A stretch of DNA of 32,448 nt from Sphingobium phenoxybenzoativorans (GTDB taxonomy: Bacteria; Pseudomonadota; Alphaproteobacteria; Sphingomonadales; Sphingomonadaceae). The stretch covers positions 1 to 32,448 of the forward strand of contig NZ_MINO01000043.1 in the NCBI RefSeq assembly GCF_001757355.1, written 5' to 3'. Both the position numbers and the translations under genes were made by a program. Positions 7,583 to 14,702 of this stretch are shown in pieces. Below the pieces are notes generated by a model, which saw only the letters and a list, made by a program, of their open reading frames with translations, was not told the DNA's origin and did not search any database. How positions within the stretch are numbered: position 1 is the stretch's first letter; every line of letters starts with the position of its first letter.

Positions 7583-8581
7583 CTACCGAATGGAATGGAT
7601 TGTCGCGTGGCGTCGGGGTCTGTGTTCTTCGAGCTGATCGGAGAGAAGAGGCGTCTCGCCGTCCCGCTCGAGCCACTCTGCAGCGGTCTGACGAATAGCT
7701 GCCCGAAGCCAGATATGAGCCGGGTCATTTTGATGACGCGAATGCCACATCATCGCCTCGACGAGCGGTGGCATGGCATAGGGCGGCTGAAAGGACCTGA
7801 TCTTCATCGCGCGCGCAGACAATTCTGCCATGCGCGCAGGCATTACACCGACGAGCGTGGAGTGGGCGACCATCGGGGCCACCAGCGGAAAATCCGCAAC
7901 GACGACACTGGGCCGATAGCCGGGCCGATGCTCTTCGATCCACGCCGACTCGATCGTATTGACCGTGCCAAACATGTGTACGCCGACATGAGGATAGCTG
8001 AAAAGCTGATCGAGACTGGCTTTTCGCGTCAGCGGGTGATCGGCTGCGACGACGCATACGAACTCGTCACGGAAGAGCGGCTCTGCGTGTATCTTCTCAG
8101 GATTTGTCCCGCCGCAAAGCAGCGACATGTCGTCGGCCGTTATGCAGATATCGGCTTGCCCGGCATAGATCCTCTCTAGGGGGTTGTTGATGGGTTGCGT
8201 GACGAGCCGGATTCCGGGAGCTTGCCCTGCCAATTGTGCGACGAGATGAGGGAGAAAGATCGAGGCGCAGTAGTTCGACGCCATTACAGTGAACTCGTGC
8301 TCACTGGTGGCGGCATCGAAGAATGGCTCGGTATGGATCAGAAGCTCGATGCTTCGAAGCGCTTCCTGGACAGGTTCGACCAGCGACGCTCCGAAAGGTG
8401 TATGCTCGAGCTCTCGGCCGTTTCTGACCAACAGTTGATCGTCGAACTGGTAGCGCAGTCGCTGCAACATCCCGCTCATCGTCGGCTGCGTGACAAACAG
8501 GCGCTCTGCGGCCCTAGTGACATTCTTCTCACTTAGTAGGGCATTGAGCGCGCTTAAAAGATTGAGGTCGAACCTCGCCAT
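7583..8581 (-). CDS. LysR family regulator, NodD-like
   Basis: A 332-residue LysR-type regulator. The N-terminal winged helix reads MARFDLNLLSALNALLSEKNVTRAAERLFVTQPTMSGMLQRLR in overlapping blocks, followed by FDDQLLVRNGRELEHTPFG, a signature of the NodD/NahR branch. The C-terminal ligand-binding domain follows from about residue 90. ATG 8581 is preceded by GAGGAG; a GTG one codon earlier is an alternative. It is downstream of the amidohydrolase. NodD-branch regulators bind ATC-N9-GAT type boxes and activate aromatic or flavonoid-responsive genes. Seven matching elements occur in this window, so it may control several units here (inference). Confidence 0.92.
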   Translation of the reverse strand: MARFDLNLLSALNALLSEKNVTRAAERLFVTQPTMSGMLQRLRYQFDDQLLVRNGRELEHTPFGASLVEPVQEALRSIELLIHTEPFFDAATSEHEFTVMASNYCASIFLPHLVAQLAGQAPGIRLVTQPINNPLERIYAGQADICITADDMSLLCGGTNPEKIHAEPLFRDEFVCVVAADHPLTRKASLDQLFSYPHVGVHMFGTVNTIESAWIEEHRPGYRPSVVVADFPLVAPMVAHSTLVGVMPARMAELSARAMKIRSFQPPYAMPPLVEAMMWHSRHQNDPAHIWLRAAIRQTAAEWLERDGETPLLSDQLEEHRPRRHATIHSIR

Positions 8582-8604
8582 CACTCCTCATCCTTTCGCT
8601 TCCG

Positions 8605-8636
8605 GCCGGCTTTTGCCGGCTCGCATTTCGCCAAAT
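8605..8636 (-). promoter_or_regulatory. Hairpin and degenerate element upstream of LysR gene
   Basis: GCCGGC-TTTT-GCCGGC (8605-8620) forms a hairpin after the amidohydrolase stop; no T run follows. Next to it, 8620-8636 reads ATTTGGCGAAATGCGAG on the minus strand, resembling element copy 1 with a one-base insertion (TTGGC-G-AAATGCGA). It could be a LysR autoregulatory site. Weak evidence. Confidence 0.25.
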
Positions 8637-10028
8637 TCAATTTTGCAGGGCCGCCTCCACCGAGAGGCGATGTTGGGGGCTTTTCAACGGCTCATTTGCA
8701 TCTGCGTAGACGCGATCCCGCGCTGCGTAGAACCGACGCGCAAGAGCATTGAGATCATGCCCGAAAAGCGTTCCGCCGCGCTTCACGATCCTGCCTGCGA
8801 CCATTACTGTATCGACGTTCCTAGCGTCCATGTTGAGCGCGACAGCGCTTTTGAGGTCGTTGACCGGCATCACGTTGATCATGTCGGCGCGCAGCAGGAC
8901 AAGGTCGGCCTGCAGGCCAGAAGCGATCCTGCCGATCTGATCTTGGAGTCGCGCATTAATCGCGCCCCCGATGGTCGCGTACCGCAGGAGGTCGTTGCAA
9001 TCGATACAGGCCGGAGCCTCGGCCCCGCTATAACGGAGCTCATGGGACTGCATGCGCTGCAGCGCGTAGACGATCCGCATCTGCGTCCACATGTCTCCGG
9101 GAACGGACGTTTCGACATCGATGCCGATACTCGGGATAATTCCTACATCGATCGATGGTTGGATCGGCGGGACCCCGTGGCCCATCTGCATCTCGGCCGA
9201 CGGGGTAAAGCATACCGACGTGTTTGTGTCGGCAACGACCCGCCATTCCTCGGACGTTAGCGTGTTGCAATGAACCAGCTGGACATGAGGTCCTAGCAGG
9301 CCCTCCTTGCCGAAACGGAGAATTTGCTCCTTTTCGCCAAACCCGTTCATGGCCGCGTGGACGGTGATGATGAGATCGGCATCCTTCGCCATGGCGAAAT
9401 GCGCCTTCGCAACTTCGTCTGGGCAATGTTCGGGCGACGAACTTGCCAATGCCAAAGTCAGCAGCTGATCCCGAGAGGAAAAATCCTCCTTCTGCAAACG
9501 CAAAAGGTCGTGAGGCCATTGATGACCGCGATCCTGGCGACCCGGCGGGCCGTAGCCGAATACGGTCCTCAAACCAGCATCCCGAAGGGCCGCGATCGCC
9601 GCCGACGTGTGCTCTGGCGTGGTCTGGATGTGCGCCCAGTCGAAGACCGTCGTGATGCCGGCATCAAGCGCACCCAGCGCGCTCAGCAACGTCCCGAGAT
9701 AGACGTCATCGGGCGTATATGCCGACGCAAAGCCATGATTGACCCTATGAAAATACTCCATGAGGTTGTCGGTCGGCAGAGCGTGGCGAGCAATTCCCTC
9801 CCAAAGATGGCGATGCCCGTCGATGAATCCCGGCATCGCGATCATATTCGACGCCTCGATCACTTTAGCGTCGGGCGCGTCGATGTGCGGAGCAACGGCA
9901 ACGATTTTGCCGTCTTCAATGAGGATGTCTCCACTGCCAAGGTCGCCCGCGGCTTCATCCATGGTTACGATGCCACACCCCCGGATGAGAAGCGGGCGTG
10001 AAGAGGAGGAACTACGCGGGTTTGACAT
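8637..10028 (-). CDS. Amidohydrolase, chlorohydrolase/deaminase (AtzA/TrzN/SsnA-like) type
   Basis: A 463-residue subtype-III amidohydrolase with one catalytic metal. A small beta-sandwich built from both ends surrounds a TIM barrel. Ligands are His72 and His74 (GFIDGHRHLWEG), His224 (TVHAAM) and Asp304 (IGIDVETSVPGD). His253 and Glu260 (HCNTLTSEE) complete the usual active site. The C-terminal part (IGRIASGLQADLVLLRADM and VDTVMVAGRIVKRGG) is typical of the ATZ/TRZ group, which hydrolyses C-N, C-Cl or amide bonds on ring compounds. It is monocistronic or read with the LysR gene 55 bases downstream. The substrate is not predictable. Confidence 0.88.
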   Translation of the reverse strand: MSNPRSSSSSRPLLIRGCGIVTMDEAAGDLGSGDILIEDGKIVAVAPHIDAPDAKVIEASNMIAMPGFIDGHRHLWEGIARHALPTDNLMEYFHRVNHGFASAYTPDDVYLGTLLSALGALDAGITTVFDWAHIQTTPEHTSAAIAALRDAGLRTVFGYGPPGRQDRGHQWPHDLLRLQKEDFSSRDQLLTLALASSSPEHCPDEVAKAHFAMAKDADLIITVHAAMNGFGEKEQILRFGKEGLLGPHVQLVHCNTLTSEEWRVVADTNTSVCFTPSAEMQMGHGVPPIQPSIDVGIIPSIGIDVETSVPGDMWTQMRIVYALQRMQSHELRYSGAEAPACIDCNDLLRYATIGGAINARLQDQIGRIASGLQADLVLLRADMINVMPVNDLKSAVALNMDARNVDTVMVAGRIVKRGGTLFGHDLNALARRFYAARDRVYADANEPLKSPQHRLSVEAALQN

Positions 10029-10112
10029 GGTACAGTCTCGTGGTTGGTTTAAGTATCGACAGAAGCGGAGTGACGGGTTCCTGTAGGGCTCCCGTCCAGC
10101 TTCAGGGGAACG

Positions 10113-10844
10113 TCAGCCCTGGAAGGAACCGCCGAATTTGGCGGGCACGAGATCAGCGCGTGCTTCGCCGCTTCGGATCAACTCGAGGATCTTTTCCGCG
10201 ACGAGCTCAGGCGGCTGAGCCATCTGGCTGGCGCGGCTCCGGAGGTTGCCGGCGGCTTCCTCACCGCCCTTGATGACGTCGTAGAACTCCGTGGCGGTGA
10301 TGAAGGGATACATCGTCGAAACCGCGATGCCGGCGTCTGCAAGCTCTAGCCGTGCGACGTCGGACAGCATGTTCAGCGCGCATTTGGAGCTCGTGTAGGC
10401 GCCAGATCCCGGTTGCGCAGCGAATGTGGCACCCGAGCTGACGTTAACGATGCTCCCGGCCCCCTGATCTTTCATTATGGGAATGACGGCCTGGATCGTC
10501 AGGAGCGGAGCAACGACGTTGAGCTCGAGGACACTGCGATATTCCGCAGGATCGATTTCCTCTACCGATGCCTGCAGGCCCTGGCCGGCATTGTTCACCA
10601 GACCATCGATGCGGCCGAACTTCTCGAGCGTGGCCGCGACCGCCTGGCGAATTTGGGCGGCGTCAGTCACATCACAGGGGACGGCAAGCGCATTTTCCAG
10701 TTCCGATGCGAGCTTCTCAATGCGATCTGCTCGCCGCGCGAGCAAGGCGACGCGCGCACCCGCTTTCGACGCAGCCCGGGCCGTCGCTTCGCCAATTCCG
10801 GACGACGCGCCCGTCAGGATGATAACGCTTCCATCAATTTCCAT
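10113..10844 (-). CDS. Short-chain dehydrogenase/reductase
   Basis: A 243-residue classical SDR. It has the NAD(P) motif TGASSGIG (11-18), NNAG (84-87) and the catalytic set Ser136/137, Tyr150, Lys154 (SSGATF...GSGAYTSSK). Arg residues after the second strand (LLARRADR) suggest NADP(H). It is a close paralogue of the SDR at 19669: same length, and the shared blocks GRIDGLVNNAGQGLQAS versus GRIDIVVNNAGQALQAS and FELNVVAPL versus LELNVVAPL. The divergent neighbour is a MarR gene with a palindrome in the shared promoter region, which probably controls it. Substrate unknown; oxidation or reduction of a pathway alcohol or ketone is inferred. Confidence 0.9.
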   Translation of the reverse strand: MEIDGSVIILTGASSGIGEATARAASKAGARVALLARRADRIEKLASELENALAVPCDVTDAAQIRQAVAATLEKFGRIDGLVNNAGQGLQASVEEIDPAEYRSVLELNVVAPLLTIQAVIPIMKDQGAGSIVNVSSGATFAAQPGSGAYTSSKCALNMLSDVARLELADAGIAVSTMYPFITATEFYDVIKGGEEAAGNLRSRASQMAQPPELVAEKILELIRSGEARADLVPAKFGGSFQG

Positions 10845-10935
10845 CTGGCAGATCCTTCGTTATGAATGCGGTGTGACACCGTCTTGTCGACTGGAGCGGC
10901 TTCGCACGCCTCTCTAGCGCGACTCTTGCAAACTA

Positions 10936-10951
10936 GCTATCATATGATAGC
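10936..10951. promoter_or_regulatory. Perfect 16-bp palindrome, likely MarR operator
   Basis: GCTATCATATGATAGC is a perfect palindrome between the divergent SDR (start 10844) and MarR gene (start 10974). It ends 22 bases before the MarR GTG. Length, symmetry and place fit an autoregulatory MarR site. The ATG inside it (10944) is in frame with the MarR gene but is unlikely to be the start. Confidence 0.65.
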
Positions 10952-10973
10952 CATTTTTCAAATGGGGATATGT

Positions 10974-11420
10974 GTGAACGAGGGTGAAGCGCGGCGCCTC
11001 TTTGAGTTGGCCGACGTGGTGCATGGCATCAGCCGGCAACTGCCGCCCCCGAGCAACCTGGAGCCGGCCATCTGCAGCCCGATTGAGATTCACGTGATGC
11101 GCTGCATTCACCAGAATCCCGGGAGCGCTGCTCGCGTGATCGCCGACGCCACACGTCTGCCCTCGAGCAACTTTTCGAGGGTCCTTCGTGGCCTTGAGGC
11201 CAAGGGTCTAGCGCGGCGGGAAGCCGATGAGCGGGACGCGCGCAGCGTCAATCTCTACCTCACCGATCTTGCCGAAAGGAATTTTGTGCGCATGCGCGAC
11301 GCATGGAGCGAAGCGCTCCATGGAATTATCGACGATCCGTCGCTGATCGACATCGTCAACGAGACGCTGCGCCGCGTCGAGAAGGCGCTGATCGAGCGGC
11401 GTCAGCAATCCGCGCCTTGA
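10974..11420 (+). CDS. MarR family transcriptional regulator
   Basis: A 148-residue regulator. The frame is open from 10866, but I place the start at GTG 10974 because GGGGA lies five bases before it and the resulting length is normal for MarR. Earlier ATGs at 10944 and 10962 overlap or abut the operator palindrome. The helix-turn-helix reads ARVIADATRLPSSNFSRVLRGLEAKGLARR and the wing is ADERDARSVNLYLTDL. It faces the SDR at 10844. It probably represses that gene and itself through the palindrome at 10936 (inference). Confidence 0.87.
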   Translation: MNEGEARRLFELADVVHGISRQLPPPSNLEPAICSPIEIHVMRCIHQNPGSAARVIADATRLPSSNFSRVLRGLEAKGLARREADERDARSVNLYLTDLAERNFVRMRDAWSEALHGIIDDPSLIDIVNETLRRVEKALIERRQQSAP

Positions 11421-11443
11421 AGCCCGGTCCCTCTGAAATCTGA

Positions 11444-11476
11444 GGCGAGCAGCATCCCCTTTAGCTGCTGCTCGCC
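11444..11476. terminator. Bidirectional terminator-like hairpin
   Basis: An 11-bp perfect stem, GGCGAGCAGCA (11444-11454) with TGCTGCTCGCC (11466-11476), and an 11-base loop. It sits between the convergent MarR gene and TonB receptor gene. There is no T run on either side, so efficiency is uncertain. Confidence 0.5.
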
Positions 11477-11506
11477 TGCTACAACCCACGTACGAGACCG
11501 GTGTGC

Positions 11507-13624
11507 TTAGTACTTGAAGCCTAGAGACAAGCCGAACGTCCGCGGCGGTTCGAGAAACGCCACCGTCTGATAAGGCGGCGGCGAGGTCACGCCAGAGATT
11601 GTGGAGGCGATCGCCTTGCCCTCAACATTCTTCATCCACACACCCAGCGTCCATTTGTCGCCGGGAGCCGAGTAGGTAATCGAAACATCGGACTTGGTGT
11701 AAGCCTTCTGCCGGGCGTTCGCGCTGTGGTCGAAGGTCCCCCAGTAGCTCGTGGAGAAATAGGTTGAGCCCCGAGCGGCGATGTTGCCACCACTGGCCAG
11801 CTCAAACCGATGCTCGTAGGAGACCGAGCCTGAGAGATCAGGCGTATACTGCATCTGCAGCCCATTGAGGTCCGTTGCGCCCGGGCCGGACACGAAACTG
11901 CCATACCGGCCATGCGTATAGGCCAGATTGATGCTCAACGTGTCTGCGGGTGTGGGGTCGATATTAGCCGTCAGCTGCGCCCCCCAGATGGTCGCCTTCG
12001 GTGCGTTGTACAGGACCTGCTGACCAAGGCCGGCATTATAGGCCTGGATGATGAGGTCGCGATATCGGTAGTAATAGCCTTCGCTGTTCAATGTCAGCCA
12101 CGGGGCAATATCGCGCGACTTGAAGCCCGCGGTGAAGGCCAGGAGGTGCTGTGGCTTGACCTCTTTGTTGAAGGTTGTCGCATTGGGATAAGTATTAAGG
12201 GTTCCAGGCGCATAGCCTGTCTGCACATTTCCGTAGAGCATGGTCCGGCTTGTCAGATCATACTCGACCCCACCCTTCGCATCGACGTTTGTCCAGCCCT
12301 TGTCGAATGACACCGGCGGCTGAAAACAGGTGCCGAAGAAGCAGGCGCGGCCTACGCCTTCGAGCTGCAACTCATCGCGGGACACACGAGCGCCACCTAC
12401 GAGACGAAGCGCTGGCGTGACAGAGTAGGTCAGCTGCGCGAAGCCGGAGTAGCTCTTCTGCCGGATCAGATCGAAGATATTCCCGAACTCATTTATACCA
12501 AATCGACTGTCATAATGGGCATTGGCCTTGAACCAATCGAGTCCGGCGATCCACTGAAGTGGCGCCCCGCCCGAAGAGGAAAGCCGAAGGCTTTGCGTGT
12601 ATTGCGTATAGTCCGAATTGTAAGTCTGATCGTTGCCAACGAGCGAGCGGAGGCTGTCCTCTTTCTGGAAGAGACGCGCCGCGATGTATTGGATCGTGGC
12701 CCCACCAAGGTCATAGCTGATATCGACCGATTGGGTGTCGTAGCGATACCGGCGAAAGCCTCGTGTCGTATCCGCGCCCGTCACGGGATCGTTGGGGGCA
12801 ATGAACCAGGGACTACGGTTCTCCGGCGTCGGCAGATAGACGGTGACGGCCGGCTTGCCCCTGTCCTGATAATATATTCCGCGGAGTAGGATCTTGAGGT
12901 CGTCCACAGGCTTCAGGGACAGCGTGGCCTTCGCAGCGAAGGAATTGCCCGCCTCATTACCCGAAGTCTGGTACCCGTCATGTCGGCGATAATCGAGACC
13001 GCCCCTGAACGCTATACTTTCACCGAGGGGAACGTTGACGATCCCGCTCGCATGAACCGCGTCATAATTGCCGTATTCGAAATTGCCCTGTGCCTCGAGG
13101 TTGTCCGTGGGCACCTTTGAACTCATGATGATCGCACCGCCGCCAGCGCTGCGACCATATAGGACACCCTGCGGCCCAGGCAGGACCTGCACACTGTCGA
13201 GGTCGAGAAACGAGCCGGCACTCGCGTAGCGTGGCAGATAGACGCCATCGCTGTTCAAGGCGACCATTTCAGGGATCCAGTAGAAATCGACCGTTGATCC
13301 GATGCCGCGGATATTGACCTGGGTTGCGTTATTCTGCTTTCCAAAGTGCGCTGCGGGCGTCAGTACCTGCGCCTCGCGAATATCGAGAATACGTTGGCGC
13401 GTCAGGATCTCGCTGCTCAAAACCGTCACCGCCGCGGGTGTCTTCTGGAGCGATGTGCGGCCCTTCAGCGCGGTCACCACGATGTCCGCAGACCCCTCGT
13501 CCGTTGCACCGTCGGTCTGCTGCGCATCTTGCTGCGTGCTGGTCGACGCGGGGACATCCTGCGCATTCGCTGGTGCGATCGCCATCATGGCCGATGCGCT
13601 CATCAGGACGAACTTCAGCTTCAT
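11507..13624 (-). CDS. TonB-dependent outer-membrane receptor 1
   Basis: A 705-residue outer-membrane active transporter. A Sec signal peptide is clear (MKLKFVLMSASAMMAIAPANAQ, cut near residue 22). The TonB box is DIVVTA at about 47-52, followed by a plug domain with TPAAVTVLSSEIL, NIRGIG and LPGPQGVLYGRSAGGGAIIMSSK. The rest is a 22-stranded barrel with alternating aromatic strands, ending PRTFGLSLGFKY. It takes up a scarce or bulky ligand using TonB energy. GGGAGG precedes the ATG. A 42-codon leader frame overlaps the start by ATGA, and element copy 2 lies upstream. It resembles catabolic sphingomonad receptors; the ligand is presumably the pathway substrate (inference). Confidence 0.93.
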   Translation of the reverse strand: MKLKFVLMSASAMMAIAPANAQDVPASTSTQQDAQQTDGATDEGSADIVVTALKGRTSLQKTPAAVTVLSSEILTRQRILDIREAQVLTPAAHFGKQNNATQVNIRGIGSTVDFYWIPEMVALNSDGVYLPRYASAGSFLDLDSVQVLPGPQGVLYGRSAGGGAIIMSSKVPTDNLEAQGNFEYGNYDAVHASGIVNVPLGESIAFRGGLDYRRHDGYQTSGNEAGNSFAAKATLSLKPVDDLKILLRGIYYQDRGKPAVTVYLPTPENRSPWFIAPNDPVTGADTTRGFRRYRYDTQSVDISYDLGGATIQYIAARLFQKEDSLRSLVGNDQTYNSDYTQYTQSLRLSSSGGAPLQWIAGLDWFKANAHYDSRFGINEFGNIFDLIRQKSYSGFAQLTYSVTPALRLVGGARVSRDELQLEGVGRACFFGTCFQPPVSFDKGWTNVDAKGGVEYDLTSRTMLYGNVQTGYAPGTLNTYPNATTFNKEVKPQHLLAFTAGFKSRDIAPWLTLNSEGYYYRYRDLIIQAYNAGLGQQVLYNAPKATIWGAQLTANIDPTPADTLSINLAYTHGRYGSFVSGPGATDLNGLQMQYTPDLSGSVSYEHRFELASGGNIAARGSTYFSTSYWGTFDHSANARQKAYTKSDVSITYSAPGDKWTLGVWMKNVEGKAIASTISGVTSPPPYQTVAFLEPPRTFGLSLGFKY

Positions 13625-13749
13625 AACACCCTCCCTCTTTGCTTATTCGAGGGTGAAATGCGCGCGGTCTGCACTCTGAGGAAATTGTAATAGCCGATAC
13701 GAAGGATGGCCTGTAACGATAGCGACGGCGGCCGACTGCGACGGCGCAT
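13621..13749 (-). CDS. Putative 42-residue leader ORF overlapping TonB receptor 1 start
   Basis: An ATG-initiated frame begins MRRRSRPPSLSLQAIL, passes through RIGYYNF (encoded by element copy 2) and ends ...KQRGRVL with its TGA overlapping the receptor ATG by four bases (ATGA). This geometry suits translational coupling. There is no clear ribosome site at 13749 and no recognised homologue, so it may instead be an untranslated leader. Confidence 0.25.
   Translation of the reverse strand: MRRRSRPPSLSLQAILRIGYYNFLRVQTARISPSNKQRGRVL
13643..13671 (-). promoter_or_regulatory. Candidate promoter of TonB receptor 1
   Basis: On the minus strand CAGACC (13671-13666) and GAATAA (13648-13643) are separated by 17 bases, a sigma-70-like arrangement just downstream of element copy 2. 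TonB receptor 2 has the same TCGAATAA string at a similar distance (36-ish bases) from its element copy. Not tested. Confidence 0.3.
13682..13698 (-). promoter_or_regulatory. Repeated 17-bp dyad element, copy 2 (before TonB receptor 1)
   Basis: Minus-strand ATCGGCTATTACAATTT, 13 of 15 informative consensus matches, ending 57 bases before the receptor ATG. Confidence 0.5.
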
Positions 13750-13820
13750 CCGGATCGTCGCCGAAGTCACCGCTTCTGCGCCTACGATATCCTCAAGTCG
13801 GCGATGTTCCGGGATACCGT

Positions 13821-13835
13821 CCGATATGGAATCGG
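13821..13835. repeat. Short inverted repeat after the MBL-fold gene
   Basis: CCGAT-N5-ATCGG just downstream of the ferredoxin/MBL gene stop at 13849. It could be a weak terminator stem or a regulator half-site pair. It does not match the 17-bp element. Confidence 0.25.
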
Positions 13836-13848
13836 GCAGTCATACCAA

Positions 13849-14676
13849 TCAGCAGGTTAGGAGAAACTCGTCGAGAGCGGCCTTCATTTCAGGCGTGGTG
13901 AGGTCGACGCTCTCACCATGACCTGCGAAAATACGAGAGAATGTCTCCTCCCGGAGGGCGCGGAGTGACTGCAATTGTTTTCGCCAGTTATACCAGCAAT
14001 ATTCCTCGTAGGCTCGAAGCTTGCCGGTTTCACTGTCCCAAGCCAAACTGTCGCCCGTAAACAGCGTTCGGTCATCAAACAGGTACATCACGCTACCACG
14101 CGTATGCCCGGGCACGAACAGCACTTTGATCTGTCGACCAGGTCCGGCGGGCTCAGCCCCTCGCATGATGTCCGTTGCGAAGGGTGCACTCGAGGCATCG
14201 GCCTCATGGATCCAAACTCTTGAGCCGAAATGTTCCGCGTACGTTTTTGCATCGGCCACATCGTCCCGATGGGTGAGAAGGATGTGGTCGAGGCCACCCA
14301 TGCTGGCAATCCAGTCGGCCAGGGCCGGGTTCCAGCGCGGCCCATCGATCATGAACCTCCAACCGCCATGTATCGCGAAATAAGAATGGGCACCGTATGA
14401 TGATTTAGCGTTGAACCCAAGCCGATAGGCGCCATCGCCAAGATCCTGTGGGAACAGGTCCCTAGGCCGCTCCAAATCCGATGGTGCTCCGACTGCTCCT
14501 ACCGGGCATACCGCAGCCGCCCGCCAAGCAGCATCAATCTCGGCCGCCCCGTCTGGTTGGCGTACAAAAGCGGACTTGCCCCCGCGCTCCTTGATGAAGG
14601 CGGGCGCCATGGTTCGGGATGCCATGCAATTAATGCAGCGATCCTTGATATGCCACTTTGAATGTTCCGACGGCAT
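13849..14676 (-). CDS. Ferredoxin-domain / metallo-beta-lactamase-fold fusion protein
   Basis: A 275-residue protein. Residues 1-65 form a ferredoxin-like segment with Cys14, Cys17 and Cys57 (RCINCMAS ... AAVCPVGAVG); the third Cys of a normal CxxCxxC run is replaced. Residues 80-275 are a metallo-beta-lactamase fold with His157, His191 (PGHTRGS), Asp209 (TGDSL) and His253 (AGHGE). The usual HxHxDH is altered to HRDDVA (His136, Asp138, Asp139), so one or two classical ligands are missing. The start at 14676 is chosen because homology begins at MPSEHSKWHI; the longer open frame overlaps the receptor gene. It follows TonB receptor 2 by 26 bases and is probably cotranscribed. A redox or hydrolytic role is unproven. 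Confidence 0.82.
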   Translation of the reverse strand: MPSEHSKWHIKDRCINCMASRTMAPAFIKERGGKSAFVRQPDGAAEIDAAWRAAAVCPVGAVGAPSDLERPRDLFPQDLGDGAYRLGFNAKSSYGAHSYFAIHGGWRFMIDGPRWNPALADWIASMGGLDHILLTHRDDVADAKTYAEHFGSRVWIHEADASSAPFATDIMRGAEPAGPGRQIKVLFVPGHTRGSVMYLFDDRTLFTGDSLAWDSETGKLRAYEEYCWYNWRKQLQSLRALREETFSRIFAGHGESVDLTTPEMKAALDEFLLTC

Positions 14677-14702
14677 TCCGAACCAACCCCTGACGCTGCA
14701 GC

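Noticed and set aside
10866..10973. N-terminal extension of the second MarR gene
   Set aside because: It would translate through the operator palindrome and has no ribosome site; GTG 10974 is better supported.
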